Assembly: GCF_003711205.1 (NCBI RefSeq)
Contig: NZ_CP031013.1
Coordinates: 3,142,501-3,206,500, forward strand
From: Polaromonas sp. SP1
GTDB taxonomy: Bacteria > Pseudomonadota > Gammaproteobacteria > Burkholderiales > Burkholderiaceae_C
DNA length: 64,000 bases
Direction of reading: 5' to 3'
The position numbers and the translations under genes are program-made. The stretch's first letter is position 1; each line of letters begins with the position of its first letter. Below the pieces are notes generated by a model. That model did not search any database and was not told the origin of the DNA. It worked only from the letters and a program-made list of their open reading frames with translations. Positions 54,109-63,644 of the stretch are shown piece by piece.

Positions 54109-54366
54109 ATGCCCAAACCCAGCACCAGCCCGACACGCGCCAAAACCGGTGAAGGCGTAAGTCCGCCGCATCCCCATCCCACCGAGCCGGATGACGAAGC
54201 CGACGGCAACGATGCCAGCACCTTGATTGAAAACCCGGTGAAGCCGCCTCAACCTGGCGAGGCAAGCAAGCTCAAACAGCACACTTTCCCGGATGGTGGC
54301 GGCAGCGGCGGTGCGGAAGCCTTCCGGCGCGGACCGCGCAAGGGGAAGCCCTCACCGGGTGTTTGA
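54109..54366 (+). CDS. Small disordered hydrophilic protein of unknown function
   Basis: An 85-residue protein, rich in Pro, Gly, Ser and Lys, beginning MPKPSTSPTRAKTGEGVSPP. It contains an acidic stretch EPDDEADGND and a glycine-rich tail ending PRKGKPSPGV. There is no domain, signal or membrane segment. Host-like codon use, and a position 9 bases before xthA, make it a plausible short gene of the kind annotated as hypothetical in Comamonadaceae. It may be co-transcribed with xthA. Without comparison it remains a moderate-confidence gene. Confidence 0.45.
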   Translation: MPKPSTSPTRAKTGEGVSPPHPHPTEPDDEADGNDASTLIENPVKPPQPGEASKLKQHTFPDGGGSGGAEAFRRGPRKGKPSPGV

Positions 54367-54375
54367 CCGCTACTG

Positions 54376-55185
54376 ATGAAACTCGCGACCTTTAACGTCA
54401 ACGGCATCAAGACGCGGCTGCCGCAGCTGCTGGCGTGGCTCGCCAAAGAAGCGCCCGACGTGGTGTGCCTGCAGGAGTTAAAGGCGCTGGACGGCGTCTT
54501 TCCGCGCGCTGCGTTGGAGGACGCCGGTTACGGCGCGTTGTTCAAAGGCCAGCGCTCGTGGAACGGCGTGGCGATCCTGGCCAAAGGCGAGGCGCCGATT
54601 GAAATCAGGCGTGAGCTGCCTGGGGACCCGGCCGACGACCAGAGCCGCTACCTTGAGGCGGCGGTAGACGGCATCGTGGTCGCCTGCCTGTATTTGCCCA
54701 ACGGCAACCCACAGCCCGGCCCCAAGTTTGACTACAAGCTGGCCTGGTTCAAGCGGCTGCAAAAGCACGCTGCGGGGCTTTACGCGTCAGGCCACCCGGT
54801 GGCGCTGGCGGGGGATTTCAATGTGATCCCGACCGACCTGGATGTGTACAACCCCAAATCGTGGAAACGCGACGCGCTGATGCAGCCCGAAAGCCGGGCC
54901 GCGTATGAAAAGCTTTTGGCGCAGGGCTGGGTCGACAGCCTGCGCCATCTGCACCCCGATGAGCGCATTTACACCTTCTGGGATTACTTCAGGCAGCACT
55001 GGCAGCAGGGCAAAGGCTTGCGCATCGACCACGTGCTGCTCAATGCCGAGCTGGCGCCGCGGCTGAAGGCTGCGGGCGTAGACCGCTGGGTGCGTGGGGA
55101 AGCGCACGCCAGCGACCATGCGCCGGTGTGGGTGGAGCTGGGCGCGCCGGCGCGGAAGGCCGCACCCCGAAAAAAAGCTCCCTGA
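54376..55185 (+). CDS. xthA: Exodeoxyribonuclease III / AP endonuclease
   Basis: A 269-residue base-excision-repair enzyme that cuts at abasic sites and removes 3' blocks. The hallmark strings of the exonuclease III/APE1 fold are present: KLATFNVNGIKTRLPQLLAW (start), DVVCLQELKALDGVFPR (metal-binding Glu), ALAGDFNVIPTDLDVYNP (Asp and Asn), and the catalytic RIDHVLLNAEL with SDHAPVWVEL at the end. Full family length. Followed by repeat copy G, which may terminate it. Confidence 0.95.
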   Translation: MKLATFNVNGIKTRLPQLLAWLAKEAPDVVCLQELKALDGVFPRAALEDAGYGALFKGQRSWNGVAILAKGEAPIEIRRELPGDPADDQSRYLEAAVDGIVVACLYLPNGNPQPGPKFDYKLAWFKRLQKHAAGLYASGHPVALAGDFNVIPTDLDVYNPKSWKRDALMQPESRAAYEKLLAQGWVDSLRHLHPDERIYTFWDYFRQHWQQGKGLRIDHVLLNAELAPRLKAAGVDRWVRGEAHASDHAPVWVELGAPARKAAPRKKAP

Positions 55186-55186
55186 C

Positions 55187-55244
55187 TTTGCTATGAATTC
55201 AATAGCATATAGCCAAGGCGGATATTGGGCTAGCGGCTCTTTTT
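55187..55244. repeat. Two-hairpin intergenic repeat, copy G (forward)
   Basis: TTTGCTATGAATTCAATAGC, then ATATAGCCAAGGCGGATATT, then GGGCTAGCGGCTCTTTTT. It shows both hairpins and a terminal T-run. It overlaps the pyrD 3' end and lies between convergent xthA and pyrD. Confidence 0.85.
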
Positions 55245-56288
55245 GATCGCAATCGCGGCGCTGGTGACGAGCTCGGGGCCTTTGTAGATCAGCCCGGTGT
55301 AGATCTGCACCACGTCGGCGCCGGCCTTGATTTTGGAGACGGCGTCAGCGCCGCTCAGGATGCCGCCCACGCCGATGATGGGAAAGCCCTTGCCCAGCGC
55401 GGCGCGCAGCTGGCCGATGACGCGGTTGCTGGCTTCGAGCACGGGCGCGCCGCTCAGGCCGCCGGCTTCTTCCGCATGGCGCATGCCTTTGACGGCGTCG
55501 CGGCTGAGCGTGGTGTTGGTGGCGACCACACCGTCCATGGCGTGGCGCTTGAGCGTAGCGGCAATCACGTCGACCTGCGCTTCGTCGAGGTCGGGCGCGA
55601 TCTTCACAAAAATCGGCACACGTTTGCCGTGCTGCGCCGCCAGGGTTTCGCGGCGCTCTGCAATGCGGCCCAGCAGGGCGTCGAGCGCTTCGTCGCTTTG
55701 CAGTGCGCGCAGGTTTTTGGTGTTGGGGCTGGAGATGTTGACCGTGACGTAGTCGGCATGCGGGTACACGCCGTCCAGGCAAATCAGGTAATCATCGACC
55801 GCGTTTTCGATCGGCGTGGCGGCGTTTTTGCCGATGTTCAGGCCCAGCAGCAGCTGGCCTTTGCCTTGCGCGGCCTGCTTGCGCACGCTGGACTTCTGCA
55901 CATTGGCCAGAAAAGCGTCCAGCCCTTCGTTGTTAAAGCCCAGGCGGTTGATCAGCGCGTTGGCTTCCGTCAGGCGGAACATGCGCGGCTTGGGGTTGCC
56001 CGGCTGGGCCTTCGGCGTGACGGTGCCCACCTCGACAAAGCCAAAGCCCATGGCGGCCAGGCCGTCGATGCAGCGGGCGTTTTTGTCGAGTCCGGCGGCC
56101 AGGCCCACGCGGTTGGGGAAGGTGAGTCCGGCCAGCTCGATCGGGTCGCTCACGCGGCTGGACAAATAGGCCAGCGACAGCGGCGTGCCCTGGGTGCGCG
56201 CCAGTGAAGCCATGGTCAACTCGTGGGCGGTTTCGGGGTCCAGCCCGAATAAAAACGGACGGGCCAGGGCGTAGGGGAGCAGGGACAT
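55230..56288 (-). CDS. pyrD: Dihydroorotate dehydrogenase (quinone), class 2
   Basis: A 352-residue membrane-associated flavoenzyme that oxidises dihydroorotate to orotate in pyrimidine synthesis, passing electrons to quinone. The N-terminal helix motif [23 protein letters not shown] mediates membrane/quinone contact and is specific to class 2. FMN-binding strings include [20 protein letters not shown] and [20 protein letters not shown]; the catalytic serine region is [14 protein letters not shown], and [20 protein letters not shown] closes the barrel. Full length. Confidence 0.96.
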   Translation of the reverse strand: MSLLPYALARPFLFGLDPETAHELTMASLARTQGTPLSLAYLSSRVSDPIELAGLTFPNRVGLAAGLDKNARCIDGLAAMGFGFVEVGTVTPKAQPGNPKPRMFRLTEANALINRLGFNNEGLDAFLANVQKSSVRKQAAQGKGQLLLGLNIGKNAATPIENAVDDYLICLDGVYPHADYVTVNISSPNTKNLRALQSDEALDALLGRIAERRETLAAQHGKRVPIFVKIAPDLDEAQVDVIAATLKRHAMDGVVATNTTLSRDAVKGMRHAEEAGGLSGAPVLEASNRVIGQLRAALGKGFPIIGVGGILSGADAVSKIKAGADVVQIYTGLIYKGPELVTSAAIAIKKSR

Positions 56289-56396
56289 TGGATAATTCAG
56301 TGCAAGTGGCTATGGATGGGCGTCAGAGCCCTGATTGTCGCAAAACCGTTTCATCCTCCCGATTTCCCTCTCCACACCTTCCCTTCCCAACACACC

Positions 56397-57068
56397 ATGA
56401 CCCAAGACGAACTCAAAACCCTGGTCGGCCAGGCGGCCCTGCACTACGTGGAAGCCGGCAGCATTGTCGGCGTCGGCACCGGCTCGACCGTCAACAAATT
56501 CATCGACGCGCTGGCCACCATGAAGGACAAGATTGCCGGCGCGGTGTCCAGCTCGGTGGCTTCGACCGAACGCCTGCAGGCGCTGGGCATCAAGGTGTTC
56601 GATGCGACGGAAGTTGACGAGTTGGCGGTCTACATCGACGGCGCCGACGAGATCGACAACGCCGGCTACATGATCAAAGGCGGCGGCGCGGCGCTCACGC
56701 GCGAAAAAATCGTCGCGGCCCAGTCGCGCAAATTTGTCTGCATCGCCGACGAGTCCAAGCTGGTGCCGGTGCTGGGCAACTTCCCGCTGCCGGTTGAGGT
56801 GATTCCGATGGCGGCCAAGCGCATCACGCGGCAGTTTGCCGGCCTGGGCGGCAAGGCGGCGCTGCGCCTGAAAGACGGCAAACCGCTCATCACCGACAAC
56901 GGCCAGCACATCCTGGACGTGACGGGCCTGAAGATCACCGACCCGCTGGGTTTTGAGTCGCAAGTCAACCAGTGGCCGGGTGTGGTGACGGTGGGGGTGT
57001 TTGCCTTCCAGAAGGCGCATGTGTGCCTGCTGGGCGCGCCGGGTGGCGTCAAGACGCTGGTGTTTTAA
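56397..57068 (+). CDS. rpiA: Ribose-5-phosphate isomerase A
   Basis: A 223-residue enzyme interconverting ribose-5-phosphate and ribulose-5-phosphate in the pentose phosphate pathway. The phosphate-binding loop [14 protein letters not shown] (near residue 25), [20 protein letters not shown] (catalytic Asp/Glu), [18 protein letters not shown], and the tail [14 protein letters not shown] are typical of RpiA. Start at 56397 ([15 protein letters not shown]) fits the family length of about 220. Divergent from pyrD 109 bases away. Confidence 0.95.
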   Translation: MTQDELKTLVGQAALHYVEAGSIVGVGTGSTVNKFIDALATMKDKIAGAVSSSVASTERLQALGIKVFDATEVDELAVYIDGADEIDNAGYMIKGGGAALTREKIVAAQSRKFVCIADESKLVPVLGNFPLPVEVIPMAAKRITRQFAGLGGKAALRLKDGKPLITDNGQHILDVTGLKITDPLGFESQVNQWPGVVTVGVFAFQKAHVCLLGAPGGVKTLVF

Positions 57069-57123
57069 AACCCCGCAAGACGGTAAGACGGTAAGGGGCC
57101 TGCTTCAGGCCCGGAAAGCAAAA

Positions 57124-57152
57124 CGCCGGGTTGAGCCCGGCGTTGTTGTTTC
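57124..57152. terminator. Bidirectional hairpin between rpiA and the DUF4124 gene
   Basis: CGCCGGG-TTGA-GCCCGGCG (57124-57142) follows rpiA with TTGTTGTTT, and on the opposite strand it is followed by TTTTGCTTT. It probably terminates both convergent genes. Confidence 0.7.
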
Positions 57153-57168
57153 TGAAGTCAGGTCCCGT

Positions 57169-57828
57169 TTAGAACTTGATGCCGGCCGGGTTGTCTTCTT
57201 GCGGAGGTGCCACAGGAGTTGGCGCAACAGGGGCCGCCGCGGCAGGCCGCGCGGCGGCCGATGCGGTGGTGGGTGCGCTCACGGTCACCAGCGGCGTGGC
57301 CGCAGGGCGGCGATAGCTTGCGGGAAGCGTCGAGGTTTGTGGATAACCCGCAGCGTTCAGGAACTGCGTCCACTCCGCGTCGGAAAACCCCTTGAGCTGC
57401 TGGCCGCCGATGGTGGCGAAGGGCAGGGAGGCGTCGCCGCTCAGGCGCTGGAGCGCCTGGACATCTTCGCTGGTGGAGACGGTTCGCTCGGAAAAGGGAA
57501 CGCCACGGTTGGTGAGCAGGGCCCGCGCCGAGCCACAGGGGCCGCAGTTGTCACTGGTATACAGGGTGACGGGATATTTGCTGGCGATCTGCCGGAGCTC
57601 AAAGGGAAGGCCGGTGGATGCGCTGCCGCCGCCGGAGCCGGTATTGGCCGTGCTCACCCTGCCCGTTGCGGCGGGCGGCGGTTGGTCGGAGAAGGTCACT
57701 TTGCCGTCGGGGCCCACGATGCGGTAGACCTGCTGGGCCTGCGCCAGCGGCGAAAACAGACCGCCTGCCAGCACCGCCAGGGCCGCGAGTGCGTGAGGCG
57801 CGAGAGATTTCATTGCGTTTGATTTCAT
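57169..57828 (-). CDS. Exported DUF4124-plus-glutaredoxin-like protein
   Basis: A 219-residue exported protein. Signal peptide residues 1-31 (cleavage after AQA). An N-terminal DUF4124 strand set follows (QVYRIVGPDGKVTFSDQPPP, near residue 33). A glutaredoxin-like domain with a redox-active CGPC motif sits in YTSDNCGPCGSARALLTNRG (near residue 92), with the cis-Pro region DASLPFATIGGQQLKGFSDA. The C-terminus is Ala/Pro-rich. Function in periplasmic thiol chemistry is likely but not shown. Start at 57828; an upstream frame is not used. DUF4124-linked glutaredoxin domains are common in Burkholderiales. Confidence 0.85.
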   Translation of the reverse strand: MKSNAMKSLAPHALAALAVLAGGLFSPLAQAQQVYRIVGPDGKVTFSDQPPPAATGRVSTANTGSGGGSASTGLPFELRQIASKYPVTLYTSDNCGPCGSARALLTNRGVPFSERTVSTSEDVQALQRLSGDASLPFATIGGQQLKGFSDAEWTQFLNAAGYPQTSTLPASYRRPAATPLVTVSAPTTASAAARPAAAAPVAPTPVAPPQEDNPAGIKF

Positions 57829-57919
57829 GATTTTCCAGTCGGTCTCAGGGACGGTATTTGAATACGGGGCAAAGGTGAAGGTTTCAAAGGTTAGAAGTCT
57901 AATAAGTCTACTAACGTTT

Positions 57920-59980
57920 TCAAGCCATTCCCTGATGACGCAATAAAGCATCAATCGAGGGTTCACGGCCTCTAAAGGCCTTGAATGACTCCATTGCGGG
58001 GCGGCTTCCGCCTGCTTCGAGGATGGCTTGCCGGTACTTTCGGCCGGTTTCCACGGTCACCGTGGTCTTGCCGCCATCGTCGCCAGGGGCCGAGGCGGCC
58101 GCTGTCGCGGTTTCCTCAAAGGCGGCGTAGGCATCGGCCGACAGGACTTCTGCCCACTTGTAGCTGTAGTAGCCCGCGGCATAACCGCCTGAAAAAATGT
58201 GACTGAATGTGTGAGCCGTGCGGCTGTAGGCTGGTGCAGGGATCACAGAGACCTCCTTGCGCACCTCATTGAGCAGGCCCATCAGGTCGTCTGCGGGGTT
58301 GTGCGAGGTATGCAGCAGCATGTCGAACAGCGAGAACTCGACCTGGCGCAGTGTCTGCATGCCGCTCTGGAAGTTCTTGGCGGCGAGCATCTTGTCGAAC
58401 AGTGCGCGGGGCAGCGGCGCGCCGGTGTCGACGTGGGCCGTCATGTGCTTGAGCACATCCCATTCCCAGCAGAAGTTCTCCATGAACTGGCTAGGGAGCT
58501 CGACGGCGTCCCACTCCACGCCGCTGATGCCGGAGACGTCGCGTTCATTGACCTGTGTCAGCATGTGGTGCAGGCCGTGGCCGAACTCGTGGAACAGCGT
58601 GGTCACGTCGTCGTGTGTGAGCAGCGCAGGCTTGCCGCCCACGCCGTCGGCGAAGTTGCACACCAGGTGCGCCACCGGGGTTTGCAGCTTGCCGGTGTCC
58701 GGGCGCAGCCAGCGGGCGCGCACATCGTCCATCCAGGCGCCGCCGCGCTTGCCGGTGCGGGCCGGCTGGTCGAGGTAAAACTGGCCCACCAGCTGGCCGT
58801 TGCGCTCGATGCGGTAGAACTCCACGCCGGGCTTCCACACCGGGGCCGAGTCCTTGCGGATGGCGACTTCGAACAGGGTTTCCACAATCTTGAACAGGCC
58901 GGCCAGCACCTTGGGGGCGGTGAAGTACTGTTTGACTTCCTGCTCGCTGAAGGCGTAGCGCGCTTCCTTGAGCTTTTCGCCGATATAGGCGTAGTCCCAG
59001 GGGTTGGGGTCTGACAGACCGAGCTGGCTGGAGGCAAAGGCGCGCAGGTCGGCAACGTCTTTTTCGGCATAGGGGCGGGCGCGCCGGGCCAGGTCGCGCA
59101 GGAACGAAACCACCTCTTCGGGCGACTTGGCCATCTTGGCCACGACAGACACTTCGCCGAAATTTTTGTAGCCCAGCAGCTTTGCTTCTTCAAGCCGCAG
59201 CGCCAGGATCTCTTGCATGATTGCGCTGTTGTCGAATTGGCTGAACTCGGGCGCTGCCTGGTCGCTGGCGCGGGTGGTGTAGGCCTTGTACAGGGTTTCG
59301 CGCAGCTTGCTGCTGACGGCAAACTGCATGACGGGCAGGTAGCTGGGCATCTTCAGGCTGAGGCGGTAGCCGGTTTTGCCTTCTGATTCGGCCTGGGCGC
59401 GCGCGGTCTGCAGCACGTCGGCGGGGATGCCGGCGATTTCAGCCTCGGTGGCGTAATAGGCAAAGGCATCGGTCGCGTCCAGCGCGTTTTCGCTGAATTT
59501 CTGGCTGAGCTCGGCCTGGCGCTCCTGGATTTTCGCGAAGCGGTCGCGGTCGGCGCCCTGCAATTCGGCGCCTGAGAGCACAAAGTTGCGGATCGCGTTT
59601 TTGTGCGCCTGGCGCTGTTCGGCATTCAGGGTGCTGACGTCGATGGCCTTGTATTTGGCGTAAAGGCGCTCGTCGGCGCCCAGGCGCGTCCAGAACTCGG
59701 TCACGCGCGGCAGGGCGGCGTTGTAGGCGACGCGCAGCTCGGGCGTGTCGGCCACGCTGTTGAGGTGGCTGACGGCGCCCCAGGCACGGCCCAGGTTTTC
59801 GGTGGCGACGTCCAGCACGCGGGCGATGCCGGCCCAGGTGGCCGGGAAGTCCGCCGCCGTGACTTCTTCCAGCGCCGTATCGGCTTTGGCCAGCAATTCG
59901 TCAACGGCCGGAGCCACATGTTCAGGCTGGATCCGGTCAAACAGCGGGAGGTCGGAAAAATCGAGGAGGGGATTGGTCAT
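57920..59980 (-). CDS. prlC: Oligopeptidase A, M3 zinc peptidase
   Basis: A 686-residue cytosolic metalloendopeptidase that degrades signal peptides and other oligopeptides. The M3 zinc motif HEFGHGLHHML (near residue 470) is intact, with the third ligand glutamate region GVEWDAVELPSQFMENFCWE just after it. The N-terminal MTNPLLDFSDLPLFDRIQPEH and the C-terminal GGYAAGYYSYKWAEVLSADAY match OpdA/PrlC, and the full family length of about 680 is kept. The start is ATG at 59980. 91 bases from the DUF4124 gene start. Confidence 0.95.
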   Translation of the reverse strand: MTNPLLDFSDLPLFDRIQPEHVAPAVDELLAKADTALEEVTAADFPATWAGIARVLDVATENLGRAWGAVSHLNSVADTPELRVAYNAALPRVTEFWTRLGADERLYAKYKAIDVSTLNAEQRQAHKNAIRNFVLSGAELQGADRDRFAKIQERQAELSQKFSENALDATDAFAYYATEAEIAGIPADVLQTARAQAESEGKTGYRLSLKMPSYLPVMQFAVSSKLRETLYKAYTTRASDQAAPEFSQFDNSAIMQEILALRLEEAKLLGYKNFGEVSVVAKMAKSPEEVVSFLRDLARRARPYAEKDVADLRAFASSQLGLSDPNPWDYAYIGEKLKEARYAFSEQEVKQYFTAPKVLAGLFKIVETLFEVAIRKDSAPVWKPGVEFYRIERNGQLVGQFYLDQPARTGKRGGAWMDDVRARWLRPDTGKLQTPVAHLVCNFADGVGGKPALLTHDDVTTLFHEFGHGLHHMLTQVNERDVSGISGVEWDAVELPSQFMENFCWEWDVLKHMTAHVDTGAPLPRALFDKMLAAKNFQSGMQTLRQVEFSLFDMLLHTSHNPADDLMGLLNEVRKEVSVIPAPAYSRTAHTFSHIFSGGYAAGYYSYKWAEVLSADAYAAFEETATAAASAPGDDGGKTTVTVETGRKYRQAILEAGGSRPAMESFKAFRGREPSIDALLRHQGMA

Positions 59981-60099
59981 GACGGTAGCTGTGGGCGAAA
60001 GTCTCGAATCTAAAGGCTTGCGGGCCGTGCGGCGAAAAGAATGTCGCTATGGCAGCGATTGCCCCGGGCCTTTTTGGGGCCGCCGGGGCGGGGAGCGCG

Positions 60100-60576
60100 T
60101 CAGCCTTGCGCGCTTTTCTTGACGCTTTTGAGCTGGGGCTTTTTGGCGCGCTTGACGGTGCCGCCCGGCGTGAGGCGCTGGTTGCCCAGCACGCGCAGGG
60201 TTTTGACCTCGGGCCGCTGGCCGTAGCGGGAGCTGTTTTTCAGGACCTTGACGTCGCGCGGGCCGGGCATGCGGTCTTCATTGACCTTTTTTTCCTTGGG
60301 AGGCATCGGGCGCCACAGCACCAATAGCTTGCCGATGTGCTGGATGGGCGCGGCGTTGAGTTCGTCGGCCAGGGTCTGGAAGATCTCTTCGCGGCCGGCG
60401 CGGTCGTCGGATTGCACCCGCACCTTGATGAGCCCGTGGGCGTTGAGCGCCGCATCGGTTTCTTTCTTGACGGCAGCGGTCAGGCCGTCTGAGCCGATCA
60501 TCACAACCGCATTGAGGTGGTGGGCATCGGCGCGGTGATCCTTGCGCTGGGCGGGGGTAAGTTGTATTTGAGCCAT
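60100..60576 (-). CDS. yhbY: YhbY-family RNA-binding protein (CRM domain)
   Basis: A 158-residue protein whose first 100 residues form the YhbY/CRS1 (CRM) RNA-binding domain: [20 protein letters not shown], then [20 protein letters not shown] and [17 protein letters not shown], with GKLLVLWRP at the end. YhbY binds pre-50S particles. A basic tail of about 55 residues ([20 protein letters not shown] to [10 protein letters not shown]) extends it beyond the 97-residue E. coli protein. It is divergent from rlmE with 42 bases between the start codons, the standard arrangement. Confidence 0.9.
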   Translation of the reverse strand: MAQIQLTPAQRKDHRADAHHLNAVVMIGSDGLTAAVKKETDAALNAHGLIKVRVQSDDRAGREEIFQTLADELNAAPIQHIGKLLVLWRPMPPKEKKVNEDRMPGPRDVKVLKNSSRYGQRPEVKTLRVLGNQRLTPGGTVKRAKKPQLKSVKKSAQG

Positions 60577-60618
60577 GCCCCAATTATCGGGCGTGTCGGG
60601 AAGAGGACAATAGACCCC

Positions 60619-61389
60619 ATGAAAGTAAATGCCAAGACCGATTTCAAGCCCGGCGTCCAGACCGACGCCAAAGCCGCTGCCAAGGCGGCCGGGAAGGTCG
60701 CCGCAAAAGCCGGCGGGAAGGGGAAAAAGGTCAATAAAGCGTGGCTGCACGACCACATCAACGACCCTTACGTCAAACTCGCCCAGAAAGAGGGCTACCG
60801 GGCGCGCGCAGCTTACAAGCTGAAGGAAATCGACGAAACCTTCGGCCTGGTCAAGCCGGGCGACTGCGTCGTTGACCTGGGCAGCACGCCGGGCGCCTGG
60901 AGCCAGTACGTGCGGCGGCGCCTCTCGCCCACGGGGGCCGCGGCCGGCACGCTCAACGGCCGCATCATCGGGCTCGATTTGCTGCCCATGGAGCCGATCG
61001 AGGGCGTGACCTTCATCCAGGGCGACTTTCGTGAGGCCGAGGTGCTGCAACAGCTTGAAGAGGCCCTGGCCACGCCGGAGGGGCAGGTTCGGGTGGATCT
61101 TGTGATCTCGGACATGGCGCCCAATCTTTCGGGTATTGAGTCGGCCGACGCGGCCCGTATTGCCCATCTCATCGAGCTGGCGGTGGAATTTGCCCGGAAC
61201 CGCATGAAACCCGACGGCACGCTGGTGGTCAAACTCTTTCACGGCAGCGGCTACGACCAGCTGGTCAAGCTCTTCAGGGAGACCTTCAAAGTAGTGAAAC
61301 CCCTGAAGCCCAAAGCCTCGCGACCCGGCTCCTCCGAAACCTTCCTGATCGGCAGGGGGCTGAAAAAGCGGGCAGAAGCCGCTCAATGA
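60619..61389 (+). CDS. rlmE: 23S rRNA 2'-O-ribose methyltransferase (RlmE/FtsJ/RrmJ)
   Basis: A 256-residue SAM-dependent enzyme methylating U2552 of 23S rRNA in the 50S subunit, a late assembly step and heat-shock gene in E. coli. Substrate and catalytic signatures: [59 protein letters not shown] (the catalytic Asp) and [14 protein letters not shown] (catalytic Lys). The N-terminal 40 residues are a lysine/alanine-rich extension absent from E. coli. The start ATG at 60619 is 42 bases from the yhbY start. Followed by ftsH. Confidence 0.96.
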   Translation: MKVNAKTDFKPGVQTDAKAAAKAAGKVAAKAGGKGKKVNKAWLHDHINDPYVKLAQKEGYRARAAYKLKEIDETFGLVKPGDCVVDLGSTPGAWSQYVRRRLSPTGAAAGTLNGRIIGLDLLPMEPIEGVTFIQGDFREAEVLQQLEEALATPEGQVRVDLVISDMAPNLSGIESADAARIAHLIELAVEFARNRMKPDGTLVVKLFHGSGYDQLVKLFRETFKVVKPLKPKASRPGSSETFLIGRGLKKRAEAAQ

Positions 61390-61474
61390 GTGCATCCTGA
61401 ACACACCTGAGCGGTAAAAGTCACCTAAACCCGCTTCAAACCAAGGGCCGGGACGGGAATACGCGGTTTTTGCC

Positions 61475-61510
61475 CTTGAAACGCCTAAAATCAGGCGCAT
61501 GTGACTTTTG
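61475..61510 (+). promoter_or_regulatory. Candidate RpoH (sigma-32) heat-shock promoter of ftsH
   Basis: CTTGAAA (61475-61481), 14-base spacer, CGCATGT (61496-61502), close to the sigma-32 consensus CTTGAAA-N13-15-CCCATNT. The predicted start near 61509 leaves a leader of about 22 bases with a CGGAG site. In E. coli ftsH is part of the heat-shock regulon. Confidence 0.75.
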
Positions 61511-61530
61511 TTCTTATATCGGAGTAGTCC

Positions 61531-63453
61531 TTGAACAATCAGTGGTTTTCCAAAATTGCAATCTGGCTGGTGATCGCCATGGTGCTGTTCACCGTATTCA
61601 AGCAATTTGATACACGCGGTGTTGGTAGCGGTACTACGGTGGTCTACTCCGAGTTCCTGGAGCAGGTTCGCGCCAAGCGGATCAAGTCCGCGGTTATCGC
61701 CGAAAGCCCCGGCGGTACCGAAATTCTGGCGACCACTGTGGACGAAGGCAAAGTCCGCACCATGGCCACCTTCCGTGACCCTGGCCTGATCGGCGACCTG
61801 ATCACCTACGACGTCAAGTTCGAATTCAAGCCCCGCGAAGAAACCTCTTTGCTCACCTCGCTGTTGATCAGCTGGGGCCCGATGCTGCTCCTGATTGGCG
61901 TATGGATTTATTTCATGCGGCAGATGCAAGGCGGCGGCAAGGGCGGCGCATTCAGCTTCGGCAAATCCAAGGCCCGCCTGCTCGATGAATCCACCAATCC
62001 CGTCACCTTTGCTGACGTGGCCGGTTGCGACGAGGCCAAGGAAGAGGTCAAGGAAGTGGTCGACTTCCTGCGGGACCCGCAAAAATTCCAGAAGCTGGGC
62101 GGCCGTATTCCGCGCGGGCTGCTGCTTGTGGGCCCTCCCGGCACCGGCAAAACCTTGCTGGCCAAGAGTATTGCCGGCGAGGCCAAAGTCCCTTTCTTCT
62201 CGATTTCCGGCTCCGACTTCGTCGAAATGTTTGTCGGCGTGGGTGCATCGCGGGTGCGCGACATGTTCGACAACGCCAAGAAAAACGCTCCTTGCATCAT
62301 CTTCATCGATGAAATTGATGCCGTTGGCCGCCAGCGCGGCGCCGGCCTGGGCGGCGGCAACGACGAACGTGAACAAACCCTCAACCAGATGCTGGTCGAG
62401 ATGGACGGCTTTGAAACCAATGTCGGCGTGATCGTGGTGGCCGCCACCAACCGTCCCGACATCCTGGACGCTGCCTTGTTGCGCCCCGGCCGTTTTGACC
62501 GCCAGGTGTATGTGACGCTGCCCGACATCCGCGGCCGCGAGCAGATCCTGAACGTGCACATGCGCAAGGTCCCGCTTGGCCAGGACGTCAGCCCCGGCGT
62601 GATCGCCCGCGGCACGCCCGGCATGTCTGGTGCCGACCTTGCCAACCTCTGCAATGAAGCCGCCCTGATGGCCGCACGCCGCAATGCGCGCACCGTCGAG
62701 ATGCAGGACTTCGAAAAAGCCAAGGACAAGATCCTCATGGGCCCCGAGCGCAAGAGCATGGTCATGCCCGAGGAAGAGCGCCGCAATACGGCGTACCACG
62801 AGTCCGGCCATGCGCTGCTCGGCAAGATGCTGCCCAAGTGCGACCCTGTCCACAAGGTCACCATCATCCCGCGTGGCCGTGCACTGGGCGTCACGATGAG
62901 CCTGCCGGCGCAAGACCGTTACAGCTACGACCGTGAATACATGCTCAGCCAGATCAGCATGCTGTTTGGCGGCCGTATCGCCGAAGAAGTCTTCATGAAC
63001 CAGATGACGACCGGCGCCAGCAACGACTTTGAACGTGCCACCGCATTGGCCCGCGACATGGTCACGCGCTACGGCATGACGGAAGCATTGGGCCCCATGG
63101 TCTATGCTGAAAACGAAGGCGAAGTCTTCCTCGGCCGTTCGGTCACCAAGACCAACAACATGAGCGAGTCGACCCTGCAAAAGGTCGACGGCGAAGTGCG
63201 CCGCATCATCGACCAGCAATACGCCCTGGCGCGCAAGCTGATCGAAGAGAATCAGGACAAGATGCACGCCATGGCCAAGGCCCTGCTCGAATGGGAAACC
63301 ATCGACGTGGACCAGCTCGATGACATCATGGCCGGCAAGGAGCCGCGCCCGCCCAAGGACTGGACACCGCGCAATTCGTCCGTCGGCGGCGGTGGCGGCC
63401 CGACGGGCGGCACACCGGCCGTCAGCACCGATCCGGCGCCGACGGTGGCCTGA
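61531..63453 (+). CDS. ftsH: ATP-dependent zinc metalloprotease FtsH
   Basis: A 640-residue inner-membrane AAA+ protease that degrades unassembled membrane proteins, sigma-32 and LpxC in E. coli. Two N-terminal helices (residues 8-25 and 104-125) flank a periplasmic domain. The AAA module has Walker A GPPGTGKT (near residue 203), Walker [33 protein letters not shown] and the zinc motif HESGH (near residue 425). A glycine-rich tail (GGGGGPTGG) and an acidic end follow. The start is TTG at 61531, supported by CGGAG. It lies 141 bases after rlmE with its own sigma-32-type promoter. Confidence 0.97.
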   Translation: MNNQWFSKIAIWLVIAMVLFTVFKQFDTRGVGSGTTVVYSEFLEQVRAKRIKSAVIAESPGGTEILATTVDEGKVRTMATFRDPGLIGDLITYDVKFEFKPREETSLLTSLLISWGPMLLLIGVWIYFMRQMQGGGKGGAFSFGKSKARLLDESTNPVTFADVAGCDEAKEEVKEVVDFLRDPQKFQKLGGRIPRGLLLVGPPGTGKTLLAKSIAGEAKVPFFSISGSDFVEMFVGVGASRVRDMFDNAKKNAPCIIFIDEIDAVGRQRGAGLGGGNDEREQTLNQMLVEMDGFETNVGVIVVAATNRPDILDAALLRPGRFDRQVYVTLPDIRGREQILNVHMRKVPLGQDVSPGVIARGTPGMSGADLANLCNEAALMAARRNARTVEMQDFEKAKDKILMGPERKSMVMPEEERRNTAYHESGHALLGKMLPKCDPVHKVTIIPRGRALGVTMSLPAQDRYSYDREYMLSQISMLFGGRIAEEVFMNQMTTGASNDFERATALARDMVTRYGMTEALGPMVYAENEGEVFLGRSVTKTNNMSESTLQKVDGEVRRIIDQQYALARKLIEENQDKMHAMAKALLEWETIDVDQLDDIMAGKEPRPPKDWTPRNSSVGGGGGPTGGTPAVSTDPAPTVA

Positions 63454-63490
63454 AGGAACGAACAACCAGTGGCTGCCAGGCAGTCGCCAT

Positions 63491-63516
63491 AACCGGGGCC
63501 AGTCCCCGGTTTTTTA
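63491..63516 (+). terminator. Terminator of ftsH
   Basis: AACCGGGG-CCAGT-CCCCGGTT hairpin followed by a TTTTT-A-TTT tail, 38 bases after the stop codon. Confidence 0.92.
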
Positions 63517-63533
63517 TTTCCGGCAAATATGGT

Positions 63534-63606
63534 CCCCACGCTTGTCACTCATCGTGTACTACGCTGCCCCCCCGAGGGGGCTGTGCTTGCTTCGGGCGGC
63601 CCGGCG
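63534..63606. repeat. Dispersed CCCCCCGAGGGGG intergenic repeat, copy 2
   Basis: Reads CCCCACGCTTGTCACTCATCG, then TACGCTGCCCCCCCGAGGGG, then CGGGCGGCCCGGCG. Same ordered blocks as the minus-strand copy at 5446-5510. It lies between the ftsH terminator and folP. Confidence 0.75.
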
Positions 63607-63644
63607 CTGCGCACGACTTCTGGATGCTGTTTGAGGATAATTTT

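Noticed and set aside
60577..63465. Very long stop-free frame on the strand opposite ftsH and rlmE
   Set aside because: It is antisense to two certain genes and its translation is rich in His, Gln and Val with no domain. Only the 158-residue yhbY part at its 3' end is real. Long antisense frames are expected in high-GC DNA.
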